Source: Litorimonas sp964565335 (GTDB lineage: Bacteria > Pseudomonadota > Alphaproteobacteria > Caulobacterales > Maricaulaceae). From it: 64,000 bases of DNA. The position numbers and the translations under genes are program-made. Location: positions 29,969 through 93,968 of the forward strand of contig CAZMEN010000003.1 of assembly GCA_964565335.1 (NCBI GenBank), written 5' to 3'. Positions 16,590 through 25,062 of the stretch are shown here, piece by piece. Under the pieces are notes generated by a model, which was not told where the DNA came from, made no database searches, and saw only the letters and a list, made by a program, of their open reading frames with translations. Numbering within the stretch: position 1 is the stretch's first letter; each line of letters begins with the position of its first letter.

Positions 16590-18863
16590 CTAAAAATCGA
16601 GTCCAAGCGTCACGCCATAAGTGGCGGGCGCACCGAAAAAACCATTCGTAATCCCGCCAAAGCCCGGTCCAAAATCGATGAAATTGGTGAGATATTCTTT
16701 GTCGGTAATATTTTTGCCCCAAATGGCGAGCTCAACATTTTGCCCCGCAATTGGAATGTCAGACCAGGCGAGGCGGGCATCAATAACAGTTCTTGCAGGC
16801 ACTTCGGAGGTGAAGGCATTTTGCGGTACTGTCCGCGTCAGGGAATAGGGATAGGTAAAATAGCGATCGCTATAATTAGCATCTGCGGAAAGGGTAAGAG
16901 CGCCCCAATCACCACTGACTAGGCCCCAATCAACCCCTGCCGAGGCCGTATTACGCGGGGCTTGCGGTAAGGCGCGATCATCGGCGACATCCACGCCAAG
17001 CTCTAGAAATTCCGTATATTTGGAACTCAGATGTCCATAATTTGCTCGGAGTAAAAAGTTATCTGCGAGTTGGAAAAAGCCTTCTAATTCAAGGCCGTTT
17101 ATATCGGCTCCGCCTGCATTGCGAATATCCGAGGCGGCTGCACCTTCAGCCGTGAAAATAGAGAGCTGCATATCTTTATGAGTATTGAAAAACGCCGCCA
17201 TATTAACTTGAAAACGATTGTCAAAGAAGCGCGTCTTTGCGCCAAATTCGATAGAATCGATAGTTTCGGCGTCATACGGGCGGAGTGTTTCCGCGACCGA
17301 TCCGGCTTCGCCATTAAAGCCGCCGCTCTTAAAACCTTTGGCATATTTTGCGTAGAGGTTGATATCGTCTGTCGCCGCAAAATTGACTGTGACTTGGGGG
17401 GAGAGATTGTCGAACTTTGTCTTGCCTGTCGTGCCTTCGGGAACGAAAGGCGTGTTCGGCGGGAGGTCTTCAAAGGCCACCGCGATATTGGTGCGATCAA
17501 TTGATTTCTCTTCTTCGGTATAGCGCAATCCACCGGAAAGGCTGATTTGATCAGTAAGGGCAAAATCAAGCTGCCCAAAGACGGCAATCGCCTCTGTCTC
17601 AAAACCGTAACGGGAGTCAAATATACTCGCCCCGCCAAAGAAATTTTGCGGGTTATTAGTAAAGCCGTCATCTTGGAAATAATAGGCACCAAGGACATAA
17701 TCCAAGCGCCCTGAATTGCCGACTAGTTGTAGCTCTTGGCTGAAACTATCATAATCAGAGAGGCGTTGTGAGCGGGCTAAAGGTAAGGGCGAACCGTCCA
17801 AGTCCAGACTGTCTTCCCATGTGAGTTTGCGTAGAGCAGTGATGGATTTAACCTCGCCCAATTCCGTTTGCAGGGCGGCGGTTAGCGTATGGCCTTGGAC
17901 TTTACTGCGCTCGAACACTTCGGGTGCATCTGTTGTGCCAGTGAATTGGCGGTCAGGATTGGTGTAGAGGTCCAGCGGAAAGCCAAAGAACTGTCCTGGC
18001 GCACCAGGGAAGCCTAAATAGGCCGGAGAGGCAGGATCAAATATATTGCCGTCATAGACGCCAACGACTTGCGAAAATTCCGGATTTTGGTCGACATCGC
18101 TGAAGTCAAAGGTGTAGTCTAGCGTTAGGTTTTCAGTGGGGTCTGCGCTCAGCGCAATGAGGAAGCTCTTCTTATCCAAATCCGCAAATTCAGACGCGGT
18201 TGATTTGGGGCTAGCGGAAAGAACGCCGGGAAAGGGATTGTCAACGCCTTCGACAAAACCGTCGCGTTTTTCAATCAAGCCCGAAACCTTCGCGCGGACA
18301 GGGCCGATTTGTCCGAAATTCATTGTGGCTTTCGCGAGGCGGGAATTATAATTGCCAAAACCGACTTTTGCACTGCCACCAAATTCTTCTGTCGGTTTGG
18401 CCGTGATGACATTGACAGCCCCCGCGAGAGTATTACGGCCATAAAGCGTGCCTTGCGGCCCGCGCAAGACTTCGACGCGTTCTATATCAGCGACATCAAA
18501 TATCGCGCCTTGGGTTTTACCAATGTAAGAGCCGTTGAGGTAAATCCCGACGGTGGGTTCCCAAGTCAAGGCCGGGTTTATGGTGACGCCGCCGCGTATG
18601 GAAATTTGTGCGGCTGTTGTGTTATTTGGGGCATTCTCAATTTTTAGGTTCGGCGCGAGGCTAGAGAGCGATTTAATAGAGGTGATGTTACGGCTATCAA
18701 TATAATCCGCATCGATAGCCGTAACCGCAATAGGCACATCTTGAATGCTTTGCTCACGTTTTTGGGCGGTCACAACAATTTCATCTAATTGCGCGTAAGC
18801 GGCAGGGCTAAGCATAAGTGTCAGGGCGAGAGCCGAAGCTCCGGTCAAAGATTTACGTGTCAT
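16590..18863 (-). CDS. TonB-dependent outer-membrane receptor
   Basis: A 757-residue receptor. Residues 1-25 are a signal peptide ending in AYAQ. The TonB box region is LDEIVVTAQKREQSIQDVPI, followed by the plug domain (RGGVTINPA, VEVLRGPQGTLYGRNTLAGAVN) and a long beta-barrel ending in an aromatic residue (GVTLGLDF). This is the type common in sphingomonads and relatives for hydrophobic or bulky substrates. With the surrounding genes, steroid uptake across the outer membrane is the best inference. A GGAG site precedes the ATG. It follows the SDR by 19 bp and is likely cotranscribed with it. Confidence 0.9.
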   Translation of the reverse strand: MTRKSLTGASALALTLMLSPAAYAQLDEIVVTAQKREQSIQDVPIAVTAIDADYIDSRNITSIKSLSSLAPNLKIENAPNNTTAAQISIRGGVTINPALTWEPTVGIYLNGSYIGKTQGAIFDVADIERVEVLRGPQGTLYGRNTLAGAVNVITAKPTEEFGGSAKVGFGNYNSRLAKATMNFGQIGPVRAKVSGLIEKRDGFVEGVDNPFPGVLSASPKSTASEFADLDKKSFLIALSADPTENLTLDYTFDFSDVDQNPEFSQVVGVYDGNIFDPASPAYLGFPGAPGQFFGFPLDLYTNPDRQFTGTTDAPEVFERSKVQGHTLTAALQTELGEVKSITALRKLTWEDSLDLDGSPLPLARSQRLSDYDSFSQELQLVGNSGRLDYVLGAYYFQDDGFTNNPQNFFGGASIFDSRYGFETEAIAVFGQLDFALTDQISLSGGLRYTEEEKSIDRTNIAVAFEDLPPNTPFVPEGTTGKTKFDNLSPQVTVNFAATDDINLYAKYAKGFKSGGFNGEAGSVAETLRPYDAETIDSIEFGAKTRFFDNRFQVNMAAFFNTHKDMQLSIFTAEGAAASDIRNAGGADINGLELEGFFQLADNFLLRANYGHLSSKYTEFLELGVDVADDRALPQAPRNTASAGVDWGLVSGDWGALTLSADANYSDRYFTYPYSLTRTVPQNAFTSEVPARTVIDARLAWSDIPIAGQNVELAIWGKNITDKEYLTNFIDFGPGFGGITNGFFGAPATYGVTLGLDF

Positions 18864-18882
18864 GTCAGTCTCCTGTGGTTAT

Positions 18883-19704
18883 TTAGAAACAGTAGCTGCC
18901 TCCATTGGCGACAAGCACAGAGCCGGTCACAAAGCTCGCATCTTCGGAAAGTAGATAAGCCACAGCGCCGGCGACTTCGCTCGGATCAGCCATACGGCCT
19001 AGCGGGACAGATTGCTCCATGGAGGTAATCCATTCTTGCGGCAGTCCGTTCATGATGGGTGTATTTGTCGGGCCAGGGGCGACAGCGTTTACGCGTATGC
19101 TGCGGGGGGCGAGCTCTCTTGCAAGTTGTCGGGTTAGCCCAATGAGAGCCGATTTCGACGTCACATAGTGCGGGGACCCTTCGCCGGATTGCGCTGACGT
19201 CGATGAAATATTGACAATTGAACCTGCATTGCCATCCTCCGCCATAATGCGCACAGCTTCGCGGCAAACATAGAAAGCCCCGTTAAGGTTTACGGCCATG
19301 ACGCCCGCCCACCCCTCATCTTCCATATGAATAAGGTGGTCGACAAAAGTGTTTGAGGCGCCGTCTTTGGCAAGCTCTTCATTGCGCTGGTTCATCGCAC
19401 CGTAGAATTTATCGGACCCATCGCCTTTGGCTTGGCCGATACCTGCACAATTCACCGCGAAGTCCAAACGTCCAAATGTTTTGCGGGCTTCGCGTATGGC
19501 TTTGATAACGTCACCACTCTCGCCAACATTGCACTTTAGCGCCAGGTGGTCATCGGTCAGGCCCTCAATAACTGATTGCGCGTTGTCTTGATTAAGGTCT
19601 AGCGCGGCAATGCGCGCGCCTTCAGCGGCCAGTTTTTCAACAATAGCCGCGCCAATGCCTTGGCCAGCCCCTGTGACAACCGCTGTTTTTCCTGCAAGTC
19701 TCAT
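18883..19704 (-). CDS. SDR family oxidoreductase
   Basis: A 273-residue classical short-chain dehydrogenase: TGAGQGIG, NCAG, SSTSAQ and YVTSK. An insertion of about 30 residues after NCAGIGQ (residues 95-125) lengthens the region before the catalytic serine. It ends VANGGSYCF, a tail repeated in the pseudogene remnant at 16499. Second gene of an operon with the SDR at 19713 and the TonB receptor. Likely oxidises a steroid hydroxyl group or a beta-hydroxyacyl-CoA. Confidence 0.85.
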   Translation of the reverse strand: MRLAGKTAVVTGAGQGIGAAIVEKLAAEGARIAALDLNQDNAQSVIEGLTDDHLALKCNVGESGDVIKAIREARKTFGRLDFAVNCAGIGQAKGDGSDKFYGAMNQRNEELAKDGASNTFVDHLIHMEDEGWAGVMAVNLNGAFYVCREAVRIMAEDGNAGSIVNISSTSAQSGEGSPHYVTSKSALIGLTRQLARELAPRSIRVNAVAPGPTNTPIMNGLPQEWITSMEQSVPLGRMADPSEVAGAVAYLLSEDASFVTGSVLVANGGSYCF

Positions 19705-19712
19705 ATCTTTTC

Positions 19713-20477
19713 CTAACCGGGGACGTAGAGTTCGTTGGCTTTACCGCCATCAACTGGAATATTAGCGCCCGTCACATATGAGGAAGCGTCAGAGGCAAGA
19801 AAGAGGACCACATTGGCAACTTCTTCTGGCGTTCCAATCCGGCCCATAGGGTTGGCCCCTGCAATGGCCGCGCCCGCATCTGGATCATGATCGAACCAAG
19901 CTTTCGTCGCAGGCGTCATGATGGGGCCTGGCGTGACGGCATTTACGCGAATGCCTTGGCGCGCGCCTTCCATGGCGGCGTTACGCGTAAAATGGGTAAG
20001 GGCGGCTTTGGACGCGCCATAAGCGGACATGCCTTGCATGGCACGGTCTCCATTCACGGAGCTAATATTGATGATGCTCCCTCCTTTACCGCTCATGGCG
20101 CTCATGGCAGCACGCGTGCCCATATAAGGCGCATCTACATTGACGCGAAAGTTTTGCTGAAAGCCGTCTAGGTCTGTATCTGCAATCATGCCCATGCCAA
20201 CATGGGCGGCATTATTCACGAGGATGTCGAGCCCTTTATCCTTGGCGACATTGGATATCATATCCGCATAGCTTTGCGCGTCTGAGACATCGAGTGATTG
20301 ACCTTGGCAAGACCCGCCTTCATCCGAAATAGCTTTTACAGTCGCATTCATTTTTTCAGCATTGCGGGCGCAAATAACAACATGTGCACCCTCTGCGGCG
20401 AGTTTCTCGGCTATAGCCCGTCCAATACCGTCGCTTCCGCCACTGACAATAGCCGTTTTGCCTGTTAAACGTCCCAT
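19713..20477 (-). CDS. SDR family oxidoreductase
   Basis: A 254-residue classical short-chain dehydrogenase with TGxxxGIG replaced by SGGSDGIG at the nucleotide site, NNAAHVG, SSVNG and YGASK. The first threonine of the usual TG motif is a serine, a conservative change. First gene of the SDR-SDR-TonB operon, 38 bp from the composite element at 20516. Substrate unknown; a steroid alcohol or a beta-hydroxyacyl-CoA are both possible. Confidence 0.85.
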   Translation of the reverse strand: MGRLTGKTAIVSGGSDGIGRAIAEKLAAEGAHVVICARNAEKMNATVKAISDEGGSCQGQSLDVSDAQSYADMISNVAKDKGLDILVNNAAHVGMGMIADTDLDGFQQNFRVNVDAPYMGTRAAMSAMSGKGGSIINISSVNGDRAMQGMSAYGASKAALTHFTRNAAMEGARQGIRVNAVTPGPIMTPATKAWFDHDPDAGAAIAGANPMGRIGTPEEVANVVLFLASDASSYVTGANIPVDGGKANELYVPG

Positions 20478-20515
20478 ACGCTTCCCCTGATTTTTTCTTT
20501 TAATTTAAACCACGA

Positions 20516-20584
20516 TGCGTAGAAAATAAACCAAAAAAATACGCAAAATAGCACTATGGACGAGTTGAAAATCAATATTGCGTA
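20516..20584. promoter_or_regulatory. Composite hexamer element B (SDR-TonB / acyl-CoA ligase promoter)
   Basis: TGCGTA at 20516, TACGCA at 20540 and TGCGTA at 20579, spaced 24 and 39 bp, between the divergent SDR and ligase genes. An A-rich run fills the first interval. The geometry is identical to elements E and F. Confidence 0.65.
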
Positions 20585-20631
20585 ATATATGCTGGTAAAA
20601 ATAACGAAAAATGGAATTCAAATATCTGTAG

Positions 20632-22281
20632 ATGGCATCCTCTGACCCCATAACTGAAGGCTTGATGGCGAAGGGCGCGCCTTTTGAGGTTGTCGAACAA
20701 GGCGCTATCCGTGTGTTTAAGCATGCGCCAGAAAATATGAGCGCTGTTTTCGACCGCGCACGAAGTTTCGGTAAGGCCGAGTTTATTGTTTCTGGCGAGC
20801 AAAGACTGACCTTTGATGATGTGTTTCAGGCGGCAGATGGATTGAGTGCATGGCTCCTAACAGACTTTGGTCTTGAGGGCGGAGATTCAGTAGCTATCTG
20901 TATGCAAAATTGCCCAGAATGGATGATCGCCTTTATCGCGATTATCAATGCGGGCGGCGTTGCCGTATTAGTCAATAGCCGCGGGACTGGCGAGACTATG
21001 GCCCGCGCGATAATGGATGCTGATTGTGTTCTAGTCATAGGTGATGAGAAACGTCTCTCGCGTCTTAAAGAGGCTAGTTATAATGGGAAGATGTTATCGA
21101 AAGCAGATTTCCCCGAGCCTATGGCGGGTTTCACCCCGTTTTATGCCAAAAGCGAAGATCTTGCCGCCATGTTCTTTACCTCGGGTACGACGGGCGTGGC
21201 CAAGGCGGCGGCCATTTCGCATAGCGCGCTCATTACGGGCATGATGAATACCCAAATGGCGATGGCAGCCGTGTTTCAGAAAATGGCGGCCGCTTATAAT
21301 ATTGATGTTGAAACGCTTCGCTCTCAAATGCCGCAAAGCTGCTCACTGCTCATATTTCCGCTTTTCCATACGAGTGGCTGTAGCGCAGTCTTTATGACAG
21401 CCTTGGTCACAGGCGGCAAACTCGTCTTGATGGACCGCTGGGATGCTGATGAGGCTTTGGCTTTAATCGAGACAGAAAAGATCACCACCTTTGGGGGCGT
21501 GCCGACTATGCATTGGGATTTATTACGCGCGCCTAGTTTTGCCACGCGGGACCTCTCGTCGCTTATGGCTATTTCTTGCGGGGGGCAGGCGCTGCCGCTG
21601 AACCTATTGTCTGAAATACGCGAAGCCTTTCCGCGCGCTTTTATTGGCGCCGGTTACGGTATGACAGAAACCTGCGGCGCGATTTCGCAGGCTAATGGAG
21701 AGGCATTTCTGGCGAATTCATCTGCGGCAGGGCAAGTCCTGCCCATGGTTGACGTGCAGATAGTGGGCGAAGATGAACAGGCCTTACCGATTGGCGCGGT
21801 CGGCGAGATTTGGGCCAAGGGCGCTACGCTGATGGAAGGCTATTATGGCCGTCCAGAGGAAACCGCTGCCGCTATGTCGGGAGATTGGTTTAAGACAGGC
21901 GATATCGGGCGGCTCGATGAGAACGGATATATTTACATAGTGGACCGCAAAACCGATATGGTGATTTCGGGTGGTGAGAATATTTACTGCGCTGAAGTCG
22001 AGCAGATTTTAGGTCGTCATCCGGATATATTGGCTATCGGTACATTTGGCGTTCCTGATGACCGCCTTGGGGAACGCTTAGTCGCCAGTGCTAGGATTAA
22101 AGAGGGAGCAAGCGCAGAAGACATTCTGGCTTTTGCTAAAGAAAACCTCGCGGCTTACAAAGTCCCAACGGAGATTACCGTTCAAACGGAGCCTTTCGAG
22201 CTTAACGCTATGGGTAAGATTCAAAAACATATCATTCGCAAAGCCTATTTGACGCGAAAAATGAAGGAACAAGCCTTATAA
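20632..22281 (+). CDS. AMP-forming acyl-CoA ligase (FadD-like)
   Basis: A 549-residue class I adenylate-forming enzyme. Motifs are FFTSGTTGVAKAA (P-loop), GYGMTETCG, the hinge GDIGRLDENGYIYIVDRK, and MGKIQK with the C-terminal catalytic lysine. It couples a carboxylate to coenzyme A through an acyl-AMP. Sitting at the head of an operon with Rieske, crotonase and amidohydrolase genes, it may activate a steroid side-chain acid or a ring-derived acid; it is clearly different from the FadD3-like enzyme at 51092. No good Shine-Dalgarno precedes the ATG at 20632, so weak or leaderless initiation is possible. Confidence 0.85.
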   Translation: MASSDPITEGLMAKGAPFEVVEQGAIRVFKHAPENMSAVFDRARSFGKAEFIVSGEQRLTFDDVFQAADGLSAWLLTDFGLEGGDSVAICMQNCPEWMIAFIAIINAGGVAVLVNSRGTGETMARAIMDADCVLVIGDEKRLSRLKEASYNGKMLSKADFPEPMAGFTPFYAKSEDLAAMFFTSGTTGVAKAAAISHSALITGMMNTQMAMAAVFQKMAAAYNIDVETLRSQMPQSCSLLIFPLFHTSGCSAVFMTALVTGGKLVLMDRWDADEALALIETEKITTFGGVPTMHWDLLRAPSFATRDLSSLMAISCGGQALPLNLLSEIREAFPRAFIGAGYGMTETCGAISQANGEAFLANSSAAGQVLPMVDVQIVGEDEQALPIGAVGEIWAKGATLMEGYYGRPEETAAAMSGDWFKTGDIGRLDENGYIYIVDRKTDMVISGGENIYCAEVEQILGRHPDILAIGTFGVPDDRLGERLVASARIKEGASAEDILAFAKENLAAYKVPTEITVQTEPFELNAMGKIQKHIIRKAYLTRKMKEQAL

Positions 22282-23162
22282 TGGGATACCCAAAAGATAT
22301 AAAAATCATCGACACGATGCTGGGTATTCCGACCCATGCAGACCGGTCTGAATGGTATGCCAGTTTTCGTCCGCTTTTAAATGATCAACAAAGCCGCGAC
22401 ATGTTTAAAATGCCCGCGCAATATATGTTTAAAGACATCCCGGAAGCCTCTTCAGATGTGTCGGATTTTGTTGGTTGGACCATTGAGCAGATGGATAAAT
22501 ATAATATCGAAATGGCGATGGTCGGCTTTAACGAGGATGACACTTCGCGCCAAGCGGCTCATGATTACCCAAATCGCTTCCTCTTTGATGTCCCGTGCAA
22601 CCCTAATAACGGCATGGATGAAGTGCGTCGCGTTAAGCGCCTTCACGCAGAGTATGGGATTAAATCTGTTTCTGTTTTTCCAGCGGGCACCTGCCCCCAA
22701 GTCGCCATTAATGATGCGCGGATGTATCCGCTTTATGCATGCTGTGTAGAGCTGGATATTCCCATTGTACTGAACGTCGGCGTGCCGGGCCCGCGCATTC
22801 CCATGCATACGCAAAAGGTCGAGCATTTAGATGAAGTTTGCTGGTTCTTCCCTGAACTGAAAGTCGTAATGCGGCACGGCGCTGAACCTTGGGAAGATTT
22901 GGCCGTTAAGTTGATGATTAAATACCCGAACTTATATTATTCGACCTCCGCCTTCGCGCCTAAGCATTACCCCAAAGCGATTATTGATTATGCTAATAGT
23001 CGGGGTGAGGATAAAATTATCTATGCAGGTTATTTCCCAATGGGTTTAAGTCTGGATCGTATTTTCAAAGATATGGAAAATGTCCCTTTCAAAGACGAAG
23101 TCTGGCCGAAATTTTTGAGACAAAACGCAATGAGAGTATTTAACCTAGGAGATGAATCATGA
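22281..23162 (+). CDS. Amidohydrolase-2 family protein lacking the usual metal ligands
   Basis: A 293-residue TIM-barrel protein of the amidohydrolase_2 (ACMSD-like) type, shown by AHDYPNRFLFDVPCNPN, FPELKVVMRHGAEPWEDL and YPNLYYSTSAF. The N-terminal HxH is replaced by IIDTMLGIP, and the catalytic Asp region (usually GSDYP) reads YAGYFPMG. Such changes argue against a normal metal hydrolase or decarboxylase and for an altered or non-metal activity. It overlaps the ligase (TAATG) and the Rieske gene (ATGA), so it belongs to the same pathway step. Confidence 0.75.
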   Translation: MGYPKDIKIIDTMLGIPTHADRSEWYASFRPLLNDQQSRDMFKMPAQYMFKDIPEASSDVSDFVGWTIEQMDKYNIEMAMVGFNEDDTSRQAAHDYPNRFLFDVPCNPNNGMDEVRRVKRLHAEYGIKSVSVFPAGTCPQVAINDARMYPLYACCVELDIPIVLNVGVPGPRIPMHTQKVEHLDEVCWFFPELKVVMRHGAEPWEDLAVKLMIKYPNLYYSTSAFAPKHYPKAIIDYANSRGEDKIIYAGYFPMGLSLDRIFKDMENVPFKDEVWPKFLRQNAMRVFNLGDES

Positions 23163-24271
23163 CCTCCAATACAACGTCACATGTTGCGGTTTGGGAACAG
23201 CTCAAGGGTCTTAAAGGCGACGATTTGACGGCGTGGCGGATGAATTCCGTTGAGAACCGCGCCACGGTCAAGGAGCGGAATTTGGACGCGCTGCCGCTGC
23301 CCTTTGGCTGGTTCATGGTGGCCTATTCTGATGAGCTTGATGTTGGCGAGGTCAAGCCGCTTTATTATTTCGGCAAAGACCTTGTGCTTTGGCGCGGCGA
23401 AGATGGCACAGCCCGTGTGGTTGACGCCTATTGCAAACATCTCGGGGCGCATATGGGCTATGGCGGCCGCGTTAAAGGGAACTCTCTCGAATGCCCGTTT
23501 CATGCTTGGGAGTATAATGGGGAAGGGGCTGTTGTGGCGGTGCCTTATGCCAAGAAAGTTCCGCCATCAGCTGCCCGGCCTTGTGAGGCGCAGTGGCGTG
23601 TTGTCGAAAGTAATAAGCAAATCCTCGTTTGGTATCATCCTTTCAATGAGGCTCCGAAATGGGAACCTGAAAGCTTTGAGCAGGTTCATGATCCCGACTG
23701 GACAGACTATCAAAAATATGAGTGGATTGTGCATGGTCCTGTTCAGAACATGGCTGAAAATGGTGTAGATGCAGCCCATTTCAAATATATCCACGGCACA
23801 GATAGTTTCCCTGATTATGATTTTGAATTTGATGGGCATAAGCGCTCGGCTAGTGTTGAGGCGAAGATGCCAACGCCCAAAGGTGTCGTCGACGGAACGA
23901 TTGCTTATGGCACAGTTGGGTCTGGGCAAAGCTGGACAAAGTTCTCTGGCATTTCAGAGACGTTGATGATCGCGGGAATTACGCCCATTGATCAGGAACG
24001 CACTCATATTCGTTTTGCTTTCACTCAGCCTAAATCTGAAGCTGAGGGGCCCATGGCAAATCTTGCCAAAGCCATGCGCCGCGAAATTTGTAAGCAGCTT
24101 GATCAAGATAAAGTTGTTTGGGACCGCCAGAAATATATGCCCAAGCCCAGCATTTGCGACGGCGATGGACCTAATCTGCCATTCCGCAAATTCTTCGCAC
24201 AATTCTACGCCGAATGGGGTGATGATACGAAGAAAATTACCAAGCTCAAAATCGATAAAAAGGCGGGATAG
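23159..24271 (+). CDS. Rieske non-heme iron oxygenase (paralogue of 4494)
   Basis: A 370-residue terminal oxygenase. Rieske ligands are C92-x-H94 and C112-x2-H115; the iron site is D204-x2-H207-x4-H212 (VDAAHFKYIH). It shares GEDG, CPFH.WE, VWYHP, the CDGDGP block and a QFY near the end with the 4494 enzyme. An extra 45 residues at the N-terminus are of unknown role. Transcribed after the ligase and amidohydrolase with overlaps. Probably acts on a steroid nucleus or side chain. No ferredoxin or reductase is nearby. Confidence 0.85.
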   Translation: MTSNTTSHVAVWEQLKGLKGDDLTAWRMNSVENRATVKERNLDALPLPFGWFMVAYSDELDVGEVKPLYYFGKDLVLWRGEDGTARVVDAYCKHLGAHMGYGGRVKGNSLECPFHAWEYNGEGAVVAVPYAKKVPPSAARPCEAQWRVVESNKQILVWYHPFNEAPKWEPESFEQVHDPDWTDYQKYEWIVHGPVQNMAENGVDAAHFKYIHGTDSFPDYDFEFDGHKRSASVEAKMPTPKGVVDGTIAYGTVGSGQSWTKFSGISETLMIAGITPIDQERTHIRFAFTQPKSEAEGPMANLAKAMRREICKQLDQDKVVWDRQKYMPKPSICDGDGPNLPFRKFFAQFYAEWGDDTKKITKLKIDKKAG

Positions 24272-25039
24272 TTGGCTGATATCGAAATAACGCAAGACGG
24301 GCCTATAACCCGTATTTTGCTGAATCGTCCCGCGCAGATGAATTCTATCACAACGGCCATGCATAGCCGTTTGGCGGAAGTTTTTGACGCTTTCGCGGCG
24401 GATGATAGCCAGCGTATTGCCGTTATTTCTGGTGCTGGGAAAAAAGCTTTTTGCGCGGGCAGTGATCTAAAAGACGGTATCGGAAAACATTATCCGCGCG
24501 CTGGTTATGCGGGATTGATTGAACGTTTTGATTTGGCCAAGCCTGTGATTGCCGAGGTGGATGGCTATGCGCTTGGCGGTGGTTTTGAACTGGCACTGGC
24601 CTGTGACCTCATCATTGCCTCTGACCGCGCGAGTTTTTCATTGCCTGAACCTTTGGTCGGCGCTGTGGCGCTGGGCGGAGGCCTACATCGTTTACCACGT
24701 CAAATCGGCATGAAACAAGCTATGGGTCTCATCCTCACATCCCGCCGCATCAGCGCGGAAGAGGGTCGTCGCATGGGCTTTGTGAATGAGGTCGTGCCGA
24801 CGGATAAGCTTAAGGAAACGGTTGCGGGCTATTGCGATGATATCCTCAAAGGGGCACCCATTGCGATTGAAGCCTCAAAAATGACTGTGCAGCGGAGCTT
24901 GTCAGAAGATAGCCTGGAAGACGCCATGCGAGCACAGGAGAGCTATCCAGAATTTTCAAAATGGCGAAACAGTGAAGATGCTATGGAAGGTATCAATGCG
25001 TTCGTCGAAAAAAGACAGCCCAATTGGGCCGGAAAATAA
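24272..25039 (+). CDS. Enoyl-CoA hydratase/isomerase family protein
   Basis: A 255-residue crotonase: LNRPAQMNSIT, FCAGSDLKD, oxyanion-hole GYALGGGFELALACD and LPEPLVGAVALGGG. Glutamates are present at FELA and LPEP, the two hydratase positions. It starts with TTG immediately after the Rieske stop, with GGCGGG upstream; no ATG gives a full domain. It is followed by a DUF3604 gene. It may hydrate an unsaturated steroid acyl-CoA made after the ligase step. Confidence 0.8.
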   Translation: MADIEITQDGPITRILLNRPAQMNSITTAMHSRLAEVFDAFAADDSQRIAVISGAGKKAFCAGSDLKDGIGKHYPRAGYAGLIERFDLAKPVIAEVDGYALGGGFELALACDLIIASDRASFSLPEPLVGAVALGGGLHRLPRQIGMKQAMGLILTSRRISAEEGRRMGFVNEVVPTDKLKETVAGYCDDILKGAPIAIEASKMTVQRSLSEDSLEDAMRAQESYPEFSKWRNSEDAMEGINAFVEKRQPNWAGK

Positions 25040-25062
25040 AAATGAGCGATAAGGGGAAGACT

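Noticed and set aside
16471..16722. 83-codon minus-strand frame near the TonB receptor stop
   Set aside because: It overlaps the receptor's 3' end in a different frame; the similarity there is the SDR tail remnant in another frame.
20477..20482. TACGCT 39 bp before element B, making a symmetric four-site array
   Set aside because: The last base departs from the hexamer and it overlaps the SDR start codon; elements D, F and G show no such fourth site.
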